DNA of 64,000 nucleotides from Legionella nautarum. Its GTDB lineage: Bacteria; Pseudomonadota; Gammaproteobacteria; Legionellales; Legionellaceae. Numbering within the stretch: the first letter of the stretch is position 1; each line of letters opens with the position of its first letter. Positions 29,419 through 38,780 of this stretch are shown one piece after another. The position numbers were made by a program, and so were the translations under genes. The stretch spans positions 483,102 through 547,101 of the forward strand of contig NZ_LNYO01000024.1 of assembly GCF_001467895.1 (NCBI RefSeq), in the 5' to 3' direction. Under the pieces are notes generated by a model. The model ran no database searches, was not told the origin of the DNA, and saw only the letters and a list, made by a program, of their open reading frames with translations.

Positions 29419-30078
29419 ATGATCCTAAGCGATAAATTAAACAGCCCTGGAGAGCATCCTTTTATTTTTAGCGGTCTAGCAGGGCAGTTGGAGGCTGTAT
29501 TGACAATACCAACTGAGGCCAATCGATCTTACCTTGCCTTACTTGGGCATCCGCATTCTTTGCAGGGCGGGACAATGAATAATAAAGTAGTTACTACTAT
29601 GGCTCGTGCGTTTAAAGAGCTCGGAATTCCTAGTTTACGCTTTAATTTTCGCGGTGTTGGCCAATCGGAAGGCGTTTATGACGCGGGTTTAGGTGAAAGT
29701 GAAGACCTGTTGGCTTTAAAGCGTCTGTGTCAACAAGAAAGGCCCGAAGCGCAATTTATCTTTGCTGGTTTTTCCTTCGGTTCTTATGTTACTTATCGAG
29801 CGGCAGCTCAATCTGAGTCTCGGTTATTAATCACGATTGCTCCACCTGTTCATCATTATAACTATCGCGAATTTACAGCACCTCAGCCCTGGTTAGTGAT
29901 GCAGGGTGATGACGATGAAGTAGTGCCTTTATCTCTTGTGCTTGATTTTACAGAAGAATTTACGCCACCGTTACCTGTGACTCGTTTTGCAGAAACAGGC
30001 CATTTTTTTCACGGTAAATTAATCGAGCTTAAAGAACAACTCATCCAATCGATTTCTGCTGAGGTTGCTGGACTATGA
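29419..30078 (+). CDS. Alpha/beta hydrolase (COG2945-type)
   Basis: About 219 residues, cytoplasmic. It shows LLGHPHSLQGGTMNNKVV, then LRFNFRGVGQSEG and the nucleophile elbow GFSFGS, with a late Asp in QGDDDEVVP and His near ETGHFFHG completing the triad. This matches a widespread uncharacterised alpha/beta hydrolase family related to dienelactone-hydrolase-like proteins; the substrate is unknown. The start is uncertain: an ATG at 29386 would add 11 residues. Its stop codon overlaps the zapE start as ATGA, so the two are co-translated. Confidence 0.82.
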   Translation: MILSDKLNSPGEHPFIFSGLAGQLEAVLTIPTEANRSYLALLGHPHSLQGGTMNNKVVTTMARAFKELGIPSLRFNFRGVGQSEGVYDAGLGESEDLLALKRLCQQERPEAQFIFAGFSFGSYVTYRAAAQSESRLLITIAPPVHHYNYREFTAPQPWLVMQGDDDEVVPLSLVLDFTEEFTPPLPVTRFAETGHFFHGKLIELKEQLIQSISAEVAGL

Positions 30079-31166
30079 CCTTAGTTGAGCACTATGAAGA
30101 AGGCATTATAAGAGGCGATATTAATGACGACCCTGCACAACGTCAGGTTTTGTGGTCTATGCAAAGACTGTTGGAAGAGTTAGAACAACCCAAACCCTCT
30201 TGGTTTTCTTTACGAAAAAAAGCGCCAATAAAAGGCATTTATTTACATGGTCCTGTCGGTGTAGGGAAAACTTATCTAATGGATATGTTTTATCAGGACC
30301 TCCAGGAAAAACACAAAGCTCGCTTTCATTTTCATCATTTTATGCAACAAATCGATGCCCAGTTACGCAAGCGACAAGGCCAAAAAGATCCCTTACGCTA
30401 TATTGCAGCCGATATTGCTAAAAGTATTCGCTTACTCTGTTTTGATGAGTTTCTTATCCATGATGTTGCTTACGCGATGATTCTCGCTGAATTTTTGCAG
30501 GCACTCTTTGCGAATGGCATCATTATCGTCGTGACTGCCAACACCAAACCTGATGATTTATATCTTAACGGAGTGCATCGTGAACGGTTTATACCAGCAA
30601 TCGAGCTCATTAAAACAAGATGTGAAGTCATCAGCCTAAGCCATCCCAAAGATTATCGTTTGGGAAGAGAGCGGATTCTTGAAACTTATCTTTATCCTCT
30701 CGATGAAAAAAATCAGGTAATTATGGCGGAGCAATTTGCTAGTTTGACTAAAGTTGTCCAAGAGAATGGTAGTTTGAATATCCAAAATCGCGAGATACCC
30801 TATATCAAATGTGGTGAACAAGAAGTATGGTTTGATTTTAAAGTAATTTGTAATTTACCTCGTAGTAATTTGGATTATTTAGAAATTGCTGAGCGCTTTG
30901 ATACCGTGTTTTTGAGTGGCATCCCGCAGTTATCTGAGAATGATACGGTGTATGCGCTCTTGTTAATCCACTTTATTGACGTCCTCTACGATCGAGGGAT
31001 TCGCTTAATCATTTCTGCAGCAGTTCCGCTTGAGGATCTGTATTTAAAAGGTGAGGTGAAAGGGGAATTTACCCGTACCTTGAGTCGATTACAGGAAATG
31101 CAAGCGGCAGATTATTTACAACGTCATCCCTGGCGCCACGAACACGACTTATCGATGTTATTGTAA
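30075..31166 (+). CDS. zapE: AFG1-type ATPase ZapE
   Basis: AAA-type ATPase linked to Z-ring stability in gammaproteobacteria. Walker A GPVGVGKT is at 59-66 and Walker B LLCFDEF holds Asp124-Glu125; FHFHHFM follows Walker A and VTANTKPDDLYLNGVHRERFIPAI is the family hallmark after the sensor region. The 363 residues compare with 375 in E. coli. Overlapping ATGA with the preceding hydrolase indicates one operon. Confidence 0.93.
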   Translation: MTLVEHYEEGIIRGDINDDPAQRQVLWSMQRLLEELEQPKPSWFSLRKKAPIKGIYLHGPVGVGKTYLMDMFYQDLQEKHKARFHFHHFMQQIDAQLRKRQGQKDPLRYIAADIAKSIRLLCFDEFLIHDVAYAMILAEFLQALFANGIIIVVTANTKPDDLYLNGVHRERFIPAIELIKTRCEVISLSHPKDYRLGRERILETYLYPLDEKNQVIMAEQFASLTKVVQENGSLNIQNREIPYIKCGEQEVWFDFKVICNLPRSNLDYLEIAERFDTVFLSGIPQLSENDTVYALLLIHFIDVLYDRGIRLIISAAVPLEDLYLKGEVKGEFTRTLSRLQEMQAADYLQRHPWRHEHDLSMLL

Positions 31167-31224
31167 AAATATCAAACTACTCAAAAGCAAGTGGTTAAAA
31201 TCTAGTATTTTGATCTATCTTGAG

Positions 31225-31230
31225 TATAAT
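31225..31230 (+). promoter_or_regulatory. Candidate -10 box of the RND efflux operon
   Basis: A consensus TATAAT lies 55 bases before the RND permease start. No convincing -35 is visible at the expected distance (CTAGTA), which would suit activator-dependent expression. Confidence 0.4.
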
Positions 31231-31285
31231 GAGTAAGTTATCGTTCGAGATATCTTAACTTCTTATCTTTAGTGCATGGATTGCT

Positions 31286-34200
31286 ATGTGGCTTGTCTGG
31301 GTTGCCTTATCGAGGCCTTATACTTTCATCGTGCTGGCTTTAATGCTATTAATCATTGGGCCATTAGCGATATTACGAACACCAACTGATATTTTTCCTA
31401 ATATTAATATCCCCGTTGTGAGTGTCTTATGGTCTTTCGCTGGTATGCCCCCGCAAGATTTAGCAGACCGTTTAACCAGTGTTTTTGAGCGTGCAGTTAC
31501 TACGACAGTAAATGATATTGAGCATATTGAATCAGCATCGCTTTTGGGAATCAGTGTGACTAAAGTGTTTTTCCATACTGGCGTTAATGTGGCCCAAGCC
31601 TTAAGTCAGGTAACAGCAATTGGACAAACATTGTTAAAACAAATGCCGCCAGGAACTACGCCGCCGCAAATTTTATCCTACAATGCCTCTTCTGTTCCTG
31701 TCCTTCAATTGATTTTATCGAGTAAAACTTTACCCGAGCAAGATCTCAATGACTTAGGCAACAATTTTATTCGGACTCAACTTGCAACAGTACAAGGGGC
31801 AGCTTTGCCTTTTCCTTATGGGGGTAAAATAAGGCAGGTTCAAGTTGATTTGAATTTAAAAAAAATGCAAACCTATGGGATTTCTGCGCAAGATATAAAT
31901 AACACTATCAATGCGCAAAATCTTATTTTACCTGCCGGAACGCAAAAAATTGGCCTGTTCGAATATTACGTCACCCTGAATGCCAGTCCTAAGTCAGTTG
32001 ATGAAATGAACAATTTTCCGCTGAAAGCAATTCCCAATGGCGTGCTCTATGTCCGCGATGTTGCTCATGTTCGCGATGGCTTTCCTCCGCAAACCAACAT
32101 AGTAACCGTTAATGGTCAGCGCGCAGTCATGATGTCGGTGATTAAAACCGGAGCTGCTTCGACTCTAGATATTGTCAGGCGAGTGAAGGCGCTTATTCCC
32201 TTATTAAGGGACATGATGCCGCCCGCCTTAAACTTATCGGTAATTGGTGACCAGTCTGTATTTGTGATATCAGCAATCAAAGGTGTTATCAGAGAGGGGG
32301 CGATCGCTGCCTGTTTAACAGGATTAATGATTTTACTGGTTCTTGGAAGTTGGCGTAGCACCCTAATTATTACTCTTTCCATACCTTTGTCGATCTTGGC
32401 TTCGCTGTCAATTTTATCGGCATTAGGAGAGACAATTAATATTATGACTTTGGGTGGTTTAGCTCTTGCAGTCGGTATTTTGGTGGATGATGCGACTGTC
32501 GCCATTGAAAATATTAATTGGAATTTAGAGCAAGGCAAGGATGTAGAGACTGCAATCTTAGATGGTGCAAAACAAATTGCCATTCCCGCGTTAGTTTCGA
32601 CCCTCTGTATCTGTATCGTTTTCGTGCCTATGTTTTATTTGGGGGGAGTGGCTCAATACCTCTTTGCTCCTTTGGCTGAAGCGGTCATTTTTGCGATGCT
32701 AGCTTCTTACATTTTATCGCGTACCCTTGTTGCAACCATGGCAAAATATTTACTAAAGCGACATGATCTAACTCATTCCGCAGAAAAGAGCCCTAATCCT
32801 TTTGTTCGGTTCCACGTTGGTTTTGAAAAACGCTTTGATCAATTCCGTCAAGGTTACCATTATTTATTAGAGCAGGCTTTAAACAATAGAAAAATCTTTG
32901 TTCTGTCTTTCTTGACCTTCGTTTTGGGTTCAATTGCACTGATGGGTCCTTGGCTTGGTTCTAATTTTTTTCCTGATGTGGATGCTGGGCAAATGAAATT
33001 GCATTTCCAAGCCCCCACTGGAACTCGTGTAGAGGAAACGGCACGCTTGTCAGGAGAGATTGGTGCGATGATACGCAGACTTATTCCTAAAAATGAGCTT
33101 GGTAGTATTGTCGGAAATATTGGGTTACCTACCAGCGGGATTAATTTGTCCTATAGTAATTCTGCCACAAACGGTCCAGGGGATGCGGATATTTTAATTT
33201 CGCTAAAGGAAAAGCATAGGCCGACTAAAGATTATATTCGTGAATTGAGGCCGCTATTACAAAAAAAATTTCCTGGCGTCGTTTTTTCTTTTTTACCGGC
33301 CGATATCGTTAACCAAATTCTTAATTTTGGCTTGCCATCAGTCATTGATATTCAAATCGTGGGCTGGAAAGCAAAGGCGAATATAGAACATGCTAAGATG
33401 TTATTGGAGCGGGTGAAGCATGTGCCGGGGGTCGTCGATGCCCATTTTCGCCAAGCCTTCAATTATCCAACGATAGCTGTGGAAGCTAATCGTAGCCGGG
33501 CAAGAGAACTTGGATTTAGTCAATTTGATGTTGCGAATAATTTATTAATTACGCTTTCCGGCAGTTTCCAAACGACGCCTAATTTTTGGGTGAATCCAAA
33601 AAACCATGTTTCTTACCCCATTGCCACTCAAGCACCGCAATACTATATGAATTCTTTACAAGCGTTGCGTAATATTCCTATTACTAGCCCCTTGAATAGT
33701 GCTCAGGCACAAATTTTGGGGGCATTAAGCAAAAATACGCGCACTATAAATCCTGTAGTTGTTTCCCATTATAATGTTCAACCGGTCATTGATATCTTTG
33801 CTTCCGTCCAAGATACGGACTTGGGTTCGGTGGCTAAGGCGATTCATAAAATTCTTAGGGATACAAAAAAAACCATTCCTCTTGGCTCATCGGTGGTGGT
33901 GCGAGGACAAATAGAAACGAAAGATCAGGCTTTCACTGGGTTATATATTGGACTTATTTTTTCGATTGTCTTGGTTTATTTGCTCATAGTGATTAATTTT
34001 CAGTCATGGCTTGATCCTTTTATTATTATTACCGCTCTTCCTGCTGCATTAGCTGGTATTGTCTGGTTGCTATTTCTTACTCATACTACTTTAAGCGTTC
34101 CCGCTTTAACGGGTGCAATCATGTGTATGGGAGTAGCCACTGCGAATGGTATTTTGGTCATTAGTTTTGCGCGTGATCATATGAGAGAAGGGAATGATCC

Positions 34201-34453
34201 TTATCATTCGGCACTTGAGGCCGGTACTACGCGATTACGGCCAGTATTAATGACTGCTTTAGCAATGATTATTGGTATGTTTCCCATGGCACTTGGCCTA
34301 GGAGAAGGCGGTGAGCAAAATGCACCGCTCGGACGTGCTGTAATTGGTGGTTTATCGTTTGCTACAGTGGCTACGCTGTTTTTTGTTCCTACTATTTTTT
34401 GCATTATTCATAGCCGTAGATATAAGAAAGAGCAGGGAGAAAAGCATGACTGA
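31286..34453 (+). CDS. RND multidrug efflux permease
   Basis: AcrB/MexB-type inner-membrane proton:drug antiporter of 1,055 residues. It starts with the first helix after MWLVWVALSRPYTF and has TPTDIFPNINIPVVSV, the twin Asp of the proton relay in VGILVDDATVAIENI (helix 4), two large periplasmic loops, and a second helical half with ALTGAIMCMGVATANG and RLRPVLMTALAMIIGMFP. The start lacks a strong ribosome binding site. Its stop overlaps the next gene by 8 bases. It is the first of three genes coding a complete tripartite pump; the substrate is unknown. Confidence 0.93.
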   Translation: MWLVWVALSRPYTFIVLALMLLIIGPLAILRTPTDIFPNINIPVVSVLWSFAGMPPQDLADRLTSVFERAVTTTVNDIEHIESASLLGISVTKVFFHTGVNVAQALSQVTAIGQTLLKQMPPGTTPPQILSYNASSVPVLQLILSSKTLPEQDLNDLGNNFIRTQLATVQGAALPFPYGGKIRQVQVDLNLKKMQTYGISAQDINNTINAQNLILPAGTQKIGLFEYYVTLNASPKSVDEMNNFPLKAIPNGVLYVRDVAHVRDGFPPQTNIVTVNGQRAVMMSVIKTGAASTLDIVRRVKALIPLLRDMMPPALNLSVIGDQSVFVISAIKGVIREGAIAACLTGLMILLVLGSWRSTLIITLSIPLSILASLSILSALGETINIMTLGGLALAVGILVDDATVAIENINWNLEQGKDVETAILDGAKQIAIPALVSTLCICIVFVPMFYLGGVAQYLFAPLAEAVIFAMLASYILSRTLVATMAKYLLKRHDLTHSAEKSPNPFVRFHVGFEKRFDQFRQGYHYLLEQALNNRKIFVLSFLTFVLGSIALMGPWLGSNFFPDVDAGQMKLHFQAPTGTRVEETARLSGEIGAMIRRLIPKNELGSIVGNIGLPTSGINLSYSNSATNGPGDADILISLKEKHRPTKDYIRELRPLLQKKFPGVVFSFLPADIVNQILNFGLPSVIDIQIVGWKAKANIEHAKMLLERVKHVPGVVDAHFRQAFNYPTIAVEANRSRARELGFSQFDVANNLLITLSGSFQTTPNFWVNPKNHVSYPIATQAPQYYMNSLQALRNIPITSPLNSAQAQILGALSKNTRTINPVVVSHYNVQPVIDIFASVQDTDLGSVAKAIHKILRDTKKTIPLGSSVVVRGQIETKDQAFTGLYIGLIFSIVLVYLLIVINFQSWLDPFIIITALPAALAGIVWLLFLTHTTLSVPALTGAIMCMGVATANGILVISFARDHMREGNDPYHSALEAGTTRLRPVLMTALAMIIGMFPMALGLGEGGEQNAPLGRAVIGGLSFATVATLFFVPTIFCIIHSRRYKKEQGEKHD

Positions 34454-35627
34454 CGAAAGTCACTTGCCCCAAAAATCTAAATTCTTGCGCTACCTTGTGT
34501 TGGCCCTTATTTTATTTTTAGGGCTTGCTCTGTTGCTCATTTTTTCGCGTATGCAAGCGAATCATAAGCTACGTAAAAGGACTAATGTTCAAGCAACACT
34601 CGTGGTTGCTACGTTGATTACAAAACCCGGTCCTGCCACTGAGGAAATTGTTTTACCCGCTACAGTACAAGCTTGGCATGAGGCAACGATTTATGGACGA
34701 ACCAATGGCTATATTAGAAATTGGTATGCCGATATTGGCTCTCACGTTAAAGAAGGTGATTTGCTTGCTGAAATTGAAGCCCCCGAAGTGAATGCTCAAT
34801 TAAATCAAGCAGAGGCCGATTTGAATACTGCGATTGCGAATGAAAATCTCGCAATTATCACCGCAAAACGATGGATCAATTTATTAAAAACAGCTTCTGT
34901 CTCAAAACAAGAGACGGATGAAAAAATCAGCGGCCAAGAAGCAACGGCTGCTTTAAAACAAGCGGCGCAGGCAAACCGCGATCGCTTACGTGATTTGGTG
35001 AGCTATGAACGAGTTATCGCCCCCTTTGACGGTATCATTAGTCAGCGTTCTATTGATATCGGTTCACTAATCAATGCCGGAAGTGGTACAGGGGTCTTTC
35101 CTTTGTTTCATATCGTGCAATCGAAACGCCTGCGTGTTTATGTGCAAATCCCGCAAACTTATGTTTCGAATATCAAACCCGATATGGTGGTTACTTTGAC
35201 TTTCTCTGAACATCCAGGCAAAAGTTTCCCAGCAAAGCTTTATAAAACAGCAGATGCAATCAATGCGACTTCACTAACCTTGCTGGCTCAATTCTGGGCT
35301 GATAACCCCGATGGGGAGTTGTTGCCAGGCGGTTTTACAGAAATGCACTTTAAGATGCCGCTGTCACGAAACCTTATCCATATACCGGTTAACGCTCTCC
35401 TATTTAGATCAGAGAATTTACAAGTTGCGGTGGTGGATAAGAACAATAGGGTAAGTCTACGCTCTATAACAGTAAGTCGCGATTTTGGTAATGAGGTTGA
35501 AGTGAATACTGGACTTAAGATCGGGGAACGCGTTATTTTAAATCCACCCGATTCCTTGAGTGAAGGACAAAAAGTTCAATTGGCACCTAAAGATAATGAA
35601 GCACCAAAAGAGCCGCCCTTAAAATGA
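34446..35627 (+). CDS. RND efflux periplasmic adaptor (membrane fusion protein)
   Basis: 393-residue HlyD/AcrA-type adaptor linking the permease to the outer-membrane channel. ATG 34446 has AGGGAG upstream and gives MTDESHLPQK; the longer in-frame start at 34344 lies inside the permease gene and is rejected. A single membrane anchor (about 16-38) is followed by the barrel-sandwich hybrid halves (YIRNWYADIGSHVKEGDLLAEIEAPE and ERVIAPFDGIISQRSIDIGSL), a short coiled hairpin between them, and a beta-barrel domain. No lipobox, so it is anchored by its N-terminal helix. Confidence 0.92.
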   Translation: MTDESHLPQKSKFLRYLVLALILFLGLALLLIFSRMQANHKLRKRTNVQATLVVATLITKPGPATEEIVLPATVQAWHEATIYGRTNGYIRNWYADIGSHVKEGDLLAEIEAPEVNAQLNQAEADLNTAIANENLAIITAKRWINLLKTASVSKQETDEKISGQEATAALKQAAQANRDRLRDLVSYERVIAPFDGIISQRSIDIGSLINAGSGTGVFPLFHIVQSKRLRVYVQIPQTYVSNIKPDMVVTLTFSEHPGKSFPAKLYKTADAINATSLTLLAQFWADNPDGELLPGGFTEMHFKMPLSRNLIHIPVNALLFRSENLQVAVVDKNNRVSLRSITVSRDFGNEVEVNTGLKIGERVILNPPDSLSEGQKVQLAPKDNEAPKEPPLK

Positions 35628-37111
35628 GCAATAAACCTGTTAAGCAAGTTATTTTTCTTGGTTTAATCATTCATTTCTTGTTTGCCTGTTCTTTTGCTCC
35701 TAAATATAAACGTCCGCCTATGCCGATTCCGGCGCACTACAAAGAAACTAAGGATTGGAAACTTGGTGCTGGCTTAGCTGCCCTTAATAAAATAGACCAT
35801 TGGTGGTTGATATTTGACGATCCGGTGTTAAATGAATTAGAAAATAGATTAACCTGTGGTAACCAGGATCTAAAAGCCTATTTTGCACGGTTGCAAGAAG
35901 CTCGCGCCGCTGTCCAAGTCGCTCGCTCGGCCTTTGTTCCTACTATAACAGGAATAGCCAATGCCAATACACAACAAACGTCCAACCATGTGGCTAACCC
36001 AAATACGACAAGACGCTACAGTGATTTATTAGTAGGCGCTGATTTGACTTATGAATTAGATGTTTGGGGGCGCGTGCGCAATTTAGTGGCAGCCAACGAA
36101 AGTCTTGCAGAAGCTAGTGCTTCCGACCTGGCGGCAGCTACTTTGAGTATCCGTGCTGAATTAGCAAGTGATTATTTTAGTTTAAGAGGAGCCGAGGCAG
36201 CGCAGCGTGTTTTGGATGACACCGTCATTGCTTATCAGAAAGCCTTATTTTTAACGCGCAAACGATACACAGGTGGGGCGTCGCCTATTGCTGATGTTGA
36301 TCAAGCGGAACAGCAATTAGAAAATGCCAAGACTTTAGCAACTGACATACGCTTACAACAGGCACAACTTCAGCACGCAATTGCTGTATTAGTGGGTGAT
36401 ATTCCCGCCAATTTCAATATGCCCCCCGAAGTAACTAAGATGAAGTTAGTTGCCGTGGATCCCGAACTGCCTTCCAGCTTATTGGAGCGTCGACCCGATA
36501 TTGCTGCGGCTGAGCAACGTGTACAAGCAGCAAATGCAGAAATCGGCGTTGCCCGTGCTGTCTTTTTCCCGCAGTTTACTTTATTGTCAATAGGGGGTTT
36601 TGAAAGTCGCGCCTTAGCCAATTTGTTCACCAAGCCAAGTATATTTTGGTCGTTGGGGCCGCCCAGCGGTATCTTTGCTAACCCTCTTTCGCGGGTCATC
36701 TTATATGATGGCGGTTATTTAGAGGGGCAATTAAAATCGGCTACTGCAAGTTATCACGAAACAGTGGCTCTGTATCGCCAAACGGTACTGACTGCGTTTC
36801 AAGAGGTCGAAGATGGTCTTGCCGCCGTTCGTTGGTTAGATCAAGAAGAGCGTAGCCAAATCGCGGCTGCAGCGGCGGCCAGTCGTTCCCTAACTCAGGC
36901 TAAAAATCGCTATGTAGGTGGTATTACCAACTTTCTTGATGTAGTGGTAAATGAGAATATAGCCTTACAAGCTGAGCTTGCATTAGTCAATATACGCACG
37001 CGTCGCCAGCTTGCAAGTGTACAACTTATTAAAGCTTTAGGTGGGGGGTGGTCTTGCTCAACTAAATGTGCTGTAAGTTGCCCAATACGAAAGGGGTGTT
37101 CGACAGCATAA
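35624..37111 (+). CDS. RND outer-membrane efflux lipoprotein (NodT/OprM family)
   Basis: 495-residue TolC-like channel with a lipoprotein signal ending in FLFAC (lipidated Cys about 22), then SFAPKYKRPP as in NodT-family proteins. The two repeated OEP domains are visible (LQEARAAVQVARSAFVPTI and VQAANAEIGVARAVFFPQFTL). It overlaps the adaptor stop as ATGA. Odd feature: after the usual family ending IKALGGGW the protein continues with a tail holding four Cys in 15 residues. Confidence 0.92.
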   Translation: MSNKPVKQVIFLGLIIHFLFACSFAPKYKRPPMPIPAHYKETKDWKLGAGLAALNKIDHWWLIFDDPVLNELENRLTCGNQDLKAYFARLQEARAAVQVARSAFVPTITGIANANTQQTSNHVANPNTTRRYSDLLVGADLTYELDVWGRVRNLVAANESLAEASASDLAAATLSIRAELASDYFSLRGAEAAQRVLDDTVIAYQKALFLTRKRYTGGASPIADVDQAEQQLENAKTLATDIRLQQAQLQHAIAVLVGDIPANFNMPPEVTKMKLVAVDPELPSSLLERRPDIAAAEQRVQAANAEIGVARAVFFPQFTLLSIGGFESRALANLFTKPSIFWSLGPPSGIFANPLSRVILYDGGYLEGQLKSATASYHETVALYRQTVLTAFQEVEDGLAAVRWLDQEERSQIAAAAAASRSLTQAKNRYVGGITNFLDVVVNENIALQAELALVNIRTRRQLASVQLIKALGGGWSCSTKCAVSCPIRKGCSTA

Positions 37112-37153
37112 TGGAGTAATTATTAATGTTGCTTTTATTTTAAGGAAAAAATT

Positions 37154-38359
37154 ATGGCTAAAATTCTTTGTGTTCTTTACGATGATCCAATCGATGGCTA
37201 TCCGCAGACCTATGCACGCGATGATTTACCTAAAATAGAACATTATCCCGATGGACAGACAGTGCCTACGCCTAAAGCGATCGATTTTCAACCAGGCACT
37301 ATGTTAGGAAGTGTTTCTGGTGAGCTTGGTTTGCGCAAGTTTCTGGAAAGCCAAGGTCATGAATTCATTGTTACTTCGGATAAAGACGGTCCTAATTCGG
37401 TTTTTGAAAGAGAATTAGTCGATGCTGATGTGGTCATTTCGCAACCCTTTTGGCCGGCTTATTTAACCGCGGAACGCATTGCCAAAGCTAAGAACTTAAA
37501 ATTAGCAATCACTGCTGGAATTGGCTCAGATCATGTGGATTTACAAGCCGCTATGAATAGAAATATTACTGTTGCCGAGGTCACTTTTTCAAATAGTATT
37601 AGTGTGGCTGAGCATGTGGTGATGATGGTTTTATCGCAAGTGAGAAATTATCTGCCTTCTTACCAATGGGTTCTTGATAAAGGTTGGAATATTGCAGATT
37701 GTGTCAGCCGTTCTTACGATCTTGAAGGCATGACAGTCGGTACTGTTGCAGGGGGCCGTATTGCTTTAGCTGTATTAAAGCGCTTAAAACCTTTTGATGT
37801 TAAGTTGCATTACACTGATCGTCATCGCCTACCTGAAAAAGTGGAGAAAGAATTAGGTTTAGTGTTTCATGACAAGGTAGAGTCTTTAGTCAAAGTTTGT
37901 GATGTGGTTTCTATTCATTGCCCTCTGACCCCAGAAACAGACAATCTATTTGATCATCAATTAATTTCTAAGATGAAACACGGTGCCTACCTGATCAATA
38001 CAGCCCGCGGTAAGATTTGCAACCGTGAAGCGATAGTAAAAGCTTGTGAATCAGGACAACTTGCAGGCTATGCAGGTGATGTGTGGTTTCCTCAACCCGC
38101 ACCAAAAGATCACCCCTGGCGTACCATGCCCCATCATGGTATGACGCCTCATATTTCTGGAACCTCGCTTTCCGCCCAAGCTCGTTATGCTGCCGGAACA
38201 CGCGAAATATTAGAATGCTGGTTCGATAAACGTCCTATTCGCGATGTGTATCTTATCGTCGATCAAGGAAAGCTTGCCGGAACAGGAGCGCATTCTTATA
38301 CAGCAGGAAATACGACAGCAGGGTCGGAAGAAGCGGTTAAGTTCAAAGAAAAAATTTAG
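37154..38359 (+). CDS. NAD-dependent formate dehydrogenase
   Basis: Single-subunit, metal-free enzyme oxidising formate to CO2 with NAD, of the D-2-hydroxyacid dehydrogenase superfamily. The 401 residues equal the Pseudomonas enzyme. Visible: YDDPIDGYP near the N-terminus, AGIGSDHVDLQAA, the nucleotide-binding loop GTVAGGRIALAVLKRL, VSIHCPLTPET, INTARGKICN and the catalytic His in PHISGTSLSAQARY. The loop reads AGGRIA where related enzymes usually have AAGRIG. It stands alone after the efflux operon and is followed by a perfect hairpin. Confidence 0.93.
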   Translation: MAKILCVLYDDPIDGYPQTYARDDLPKIEHYPDGQTVPTPKAIDFQPGTMLGSVSGELGLRKFLESQGHEFIVTSDKDGPNSVFERELVDADVVISQPFWPAYLTAERIAKAKNLKLAITAGIGSDHVDLQAAMNRNITVAEVTFSNSISVAEHVVMMVLSQVRNYLPSYQWVLDKGWNIADCVSRSYDLEGMTVGTVAGGRIALAVLKRLKPFDVKLHYTDRHRLPEKVEKELGLVFHDKVESLVKVCDVVSIHCPLTPETDNLFDHQLISKMKHGAYLINTARGKICNREAIVKACESGQLAGYAGDVWFPQPAPKDHPWRTMPHHGMTPHISGTSLSAQARYAAGTREILECWFDKRPIRDVYLIVDQGKLAGTGAHSYTAGNTTAGSEEAVKFKEKI

Positions 38360-38405
38360 CAAATTAGCCTTCACTGAGCGGCTTGATTAGAAGGTTTTTA
38401 AAAGA

Positions 38406-38433
38406 CCGCAGCAGCACCTGGCATCTGCTGCGG
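38406..38433 (+). terminator. Hairpin after the formate dehydrogenase gene
   Basis: CCGCAGCAG (38406-38414) and CTGCTGCGG (38425-38433), a perfect 9-bp GC-rich stem with a 10-base loop. There is no T tract downstream, so it may be a Rho-dependent or stability element. Confidence 0.55.
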
Positions 38434-38487
38434 CCTATAATAGCATCTACATTATCCTAATAACTTACTCCCAATTTTTTCTAAATT

Positions 38488-38528
38488 GAGAATGATTCTC
38501 GATATCATTTGTGTTAAACTTTTATACT
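38488..38528 (+). promoter_or_regulatory. Fur box and promoter of feoABC
   Basis: The 19-mer at 38488-38506 matches the Fur consensus (GATAATGATAATCATTATC) at 14 positions, including AATGAT and TATC. It overlaps a possible -35 TCGATA (38499-38504) with an 18-base spacer to TATACT (38523-38528). Fe2+-Fur bound there would block transcription of feoABC, giving iron repression. Confidence 0.7.
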
Positions 38529-38552
38529 AGATGTTTTTTTGAATTGGATATC

Positions 38553-38780
38553 ATGCGCATTACTGAACTGGCCAAAGGTGATCGTGTACGTTTAGTTGAT
38601 TTTGGTTTAACCGATCTAGCTTATCGACGACGTTTATTATCCTTAGGTATTACACGCGGTGTGGAATTGCAAATTGTAAGGGTAGCTCCTTTAGGCTGCC
38701 CAGTTCAAGTAGAGGTTCGTGGTACCGCATTGACTTTGCGCAAAGAAGAAGCCGGCGAATTAGAGTGGGAACGGATATGA
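38553..38780 (+). CDS. feoA: Ferrous iron transport protein A
   Basis: Small SH3-like cytoplasmic protein needed for Feo-dependent Fe2+ uptake. ATG 38553 gives 75 residues starting MRITELAKGDRVRLV; upstream in-frame starts would overlap the promoter. Motifs: RRRLLSLGITRGVELQIV and APLGCPVQVEVRGTALTLRKEEA. The stop overlaps feoB as ATGA. Confidence 0.93.
   Translation: MRITELAKGDRVRLVDFGLTDLAYRRRLLSLGITRGVELQIVRVAPLGCPVQVEVRGTALTLRKEEAGELEWERI

Noticed and set aside
32116-32583. 155-codon minus-strand frame opposite the RND permease
   Set aside because: Antisense shadow of conserved coding sequence with no start signal.
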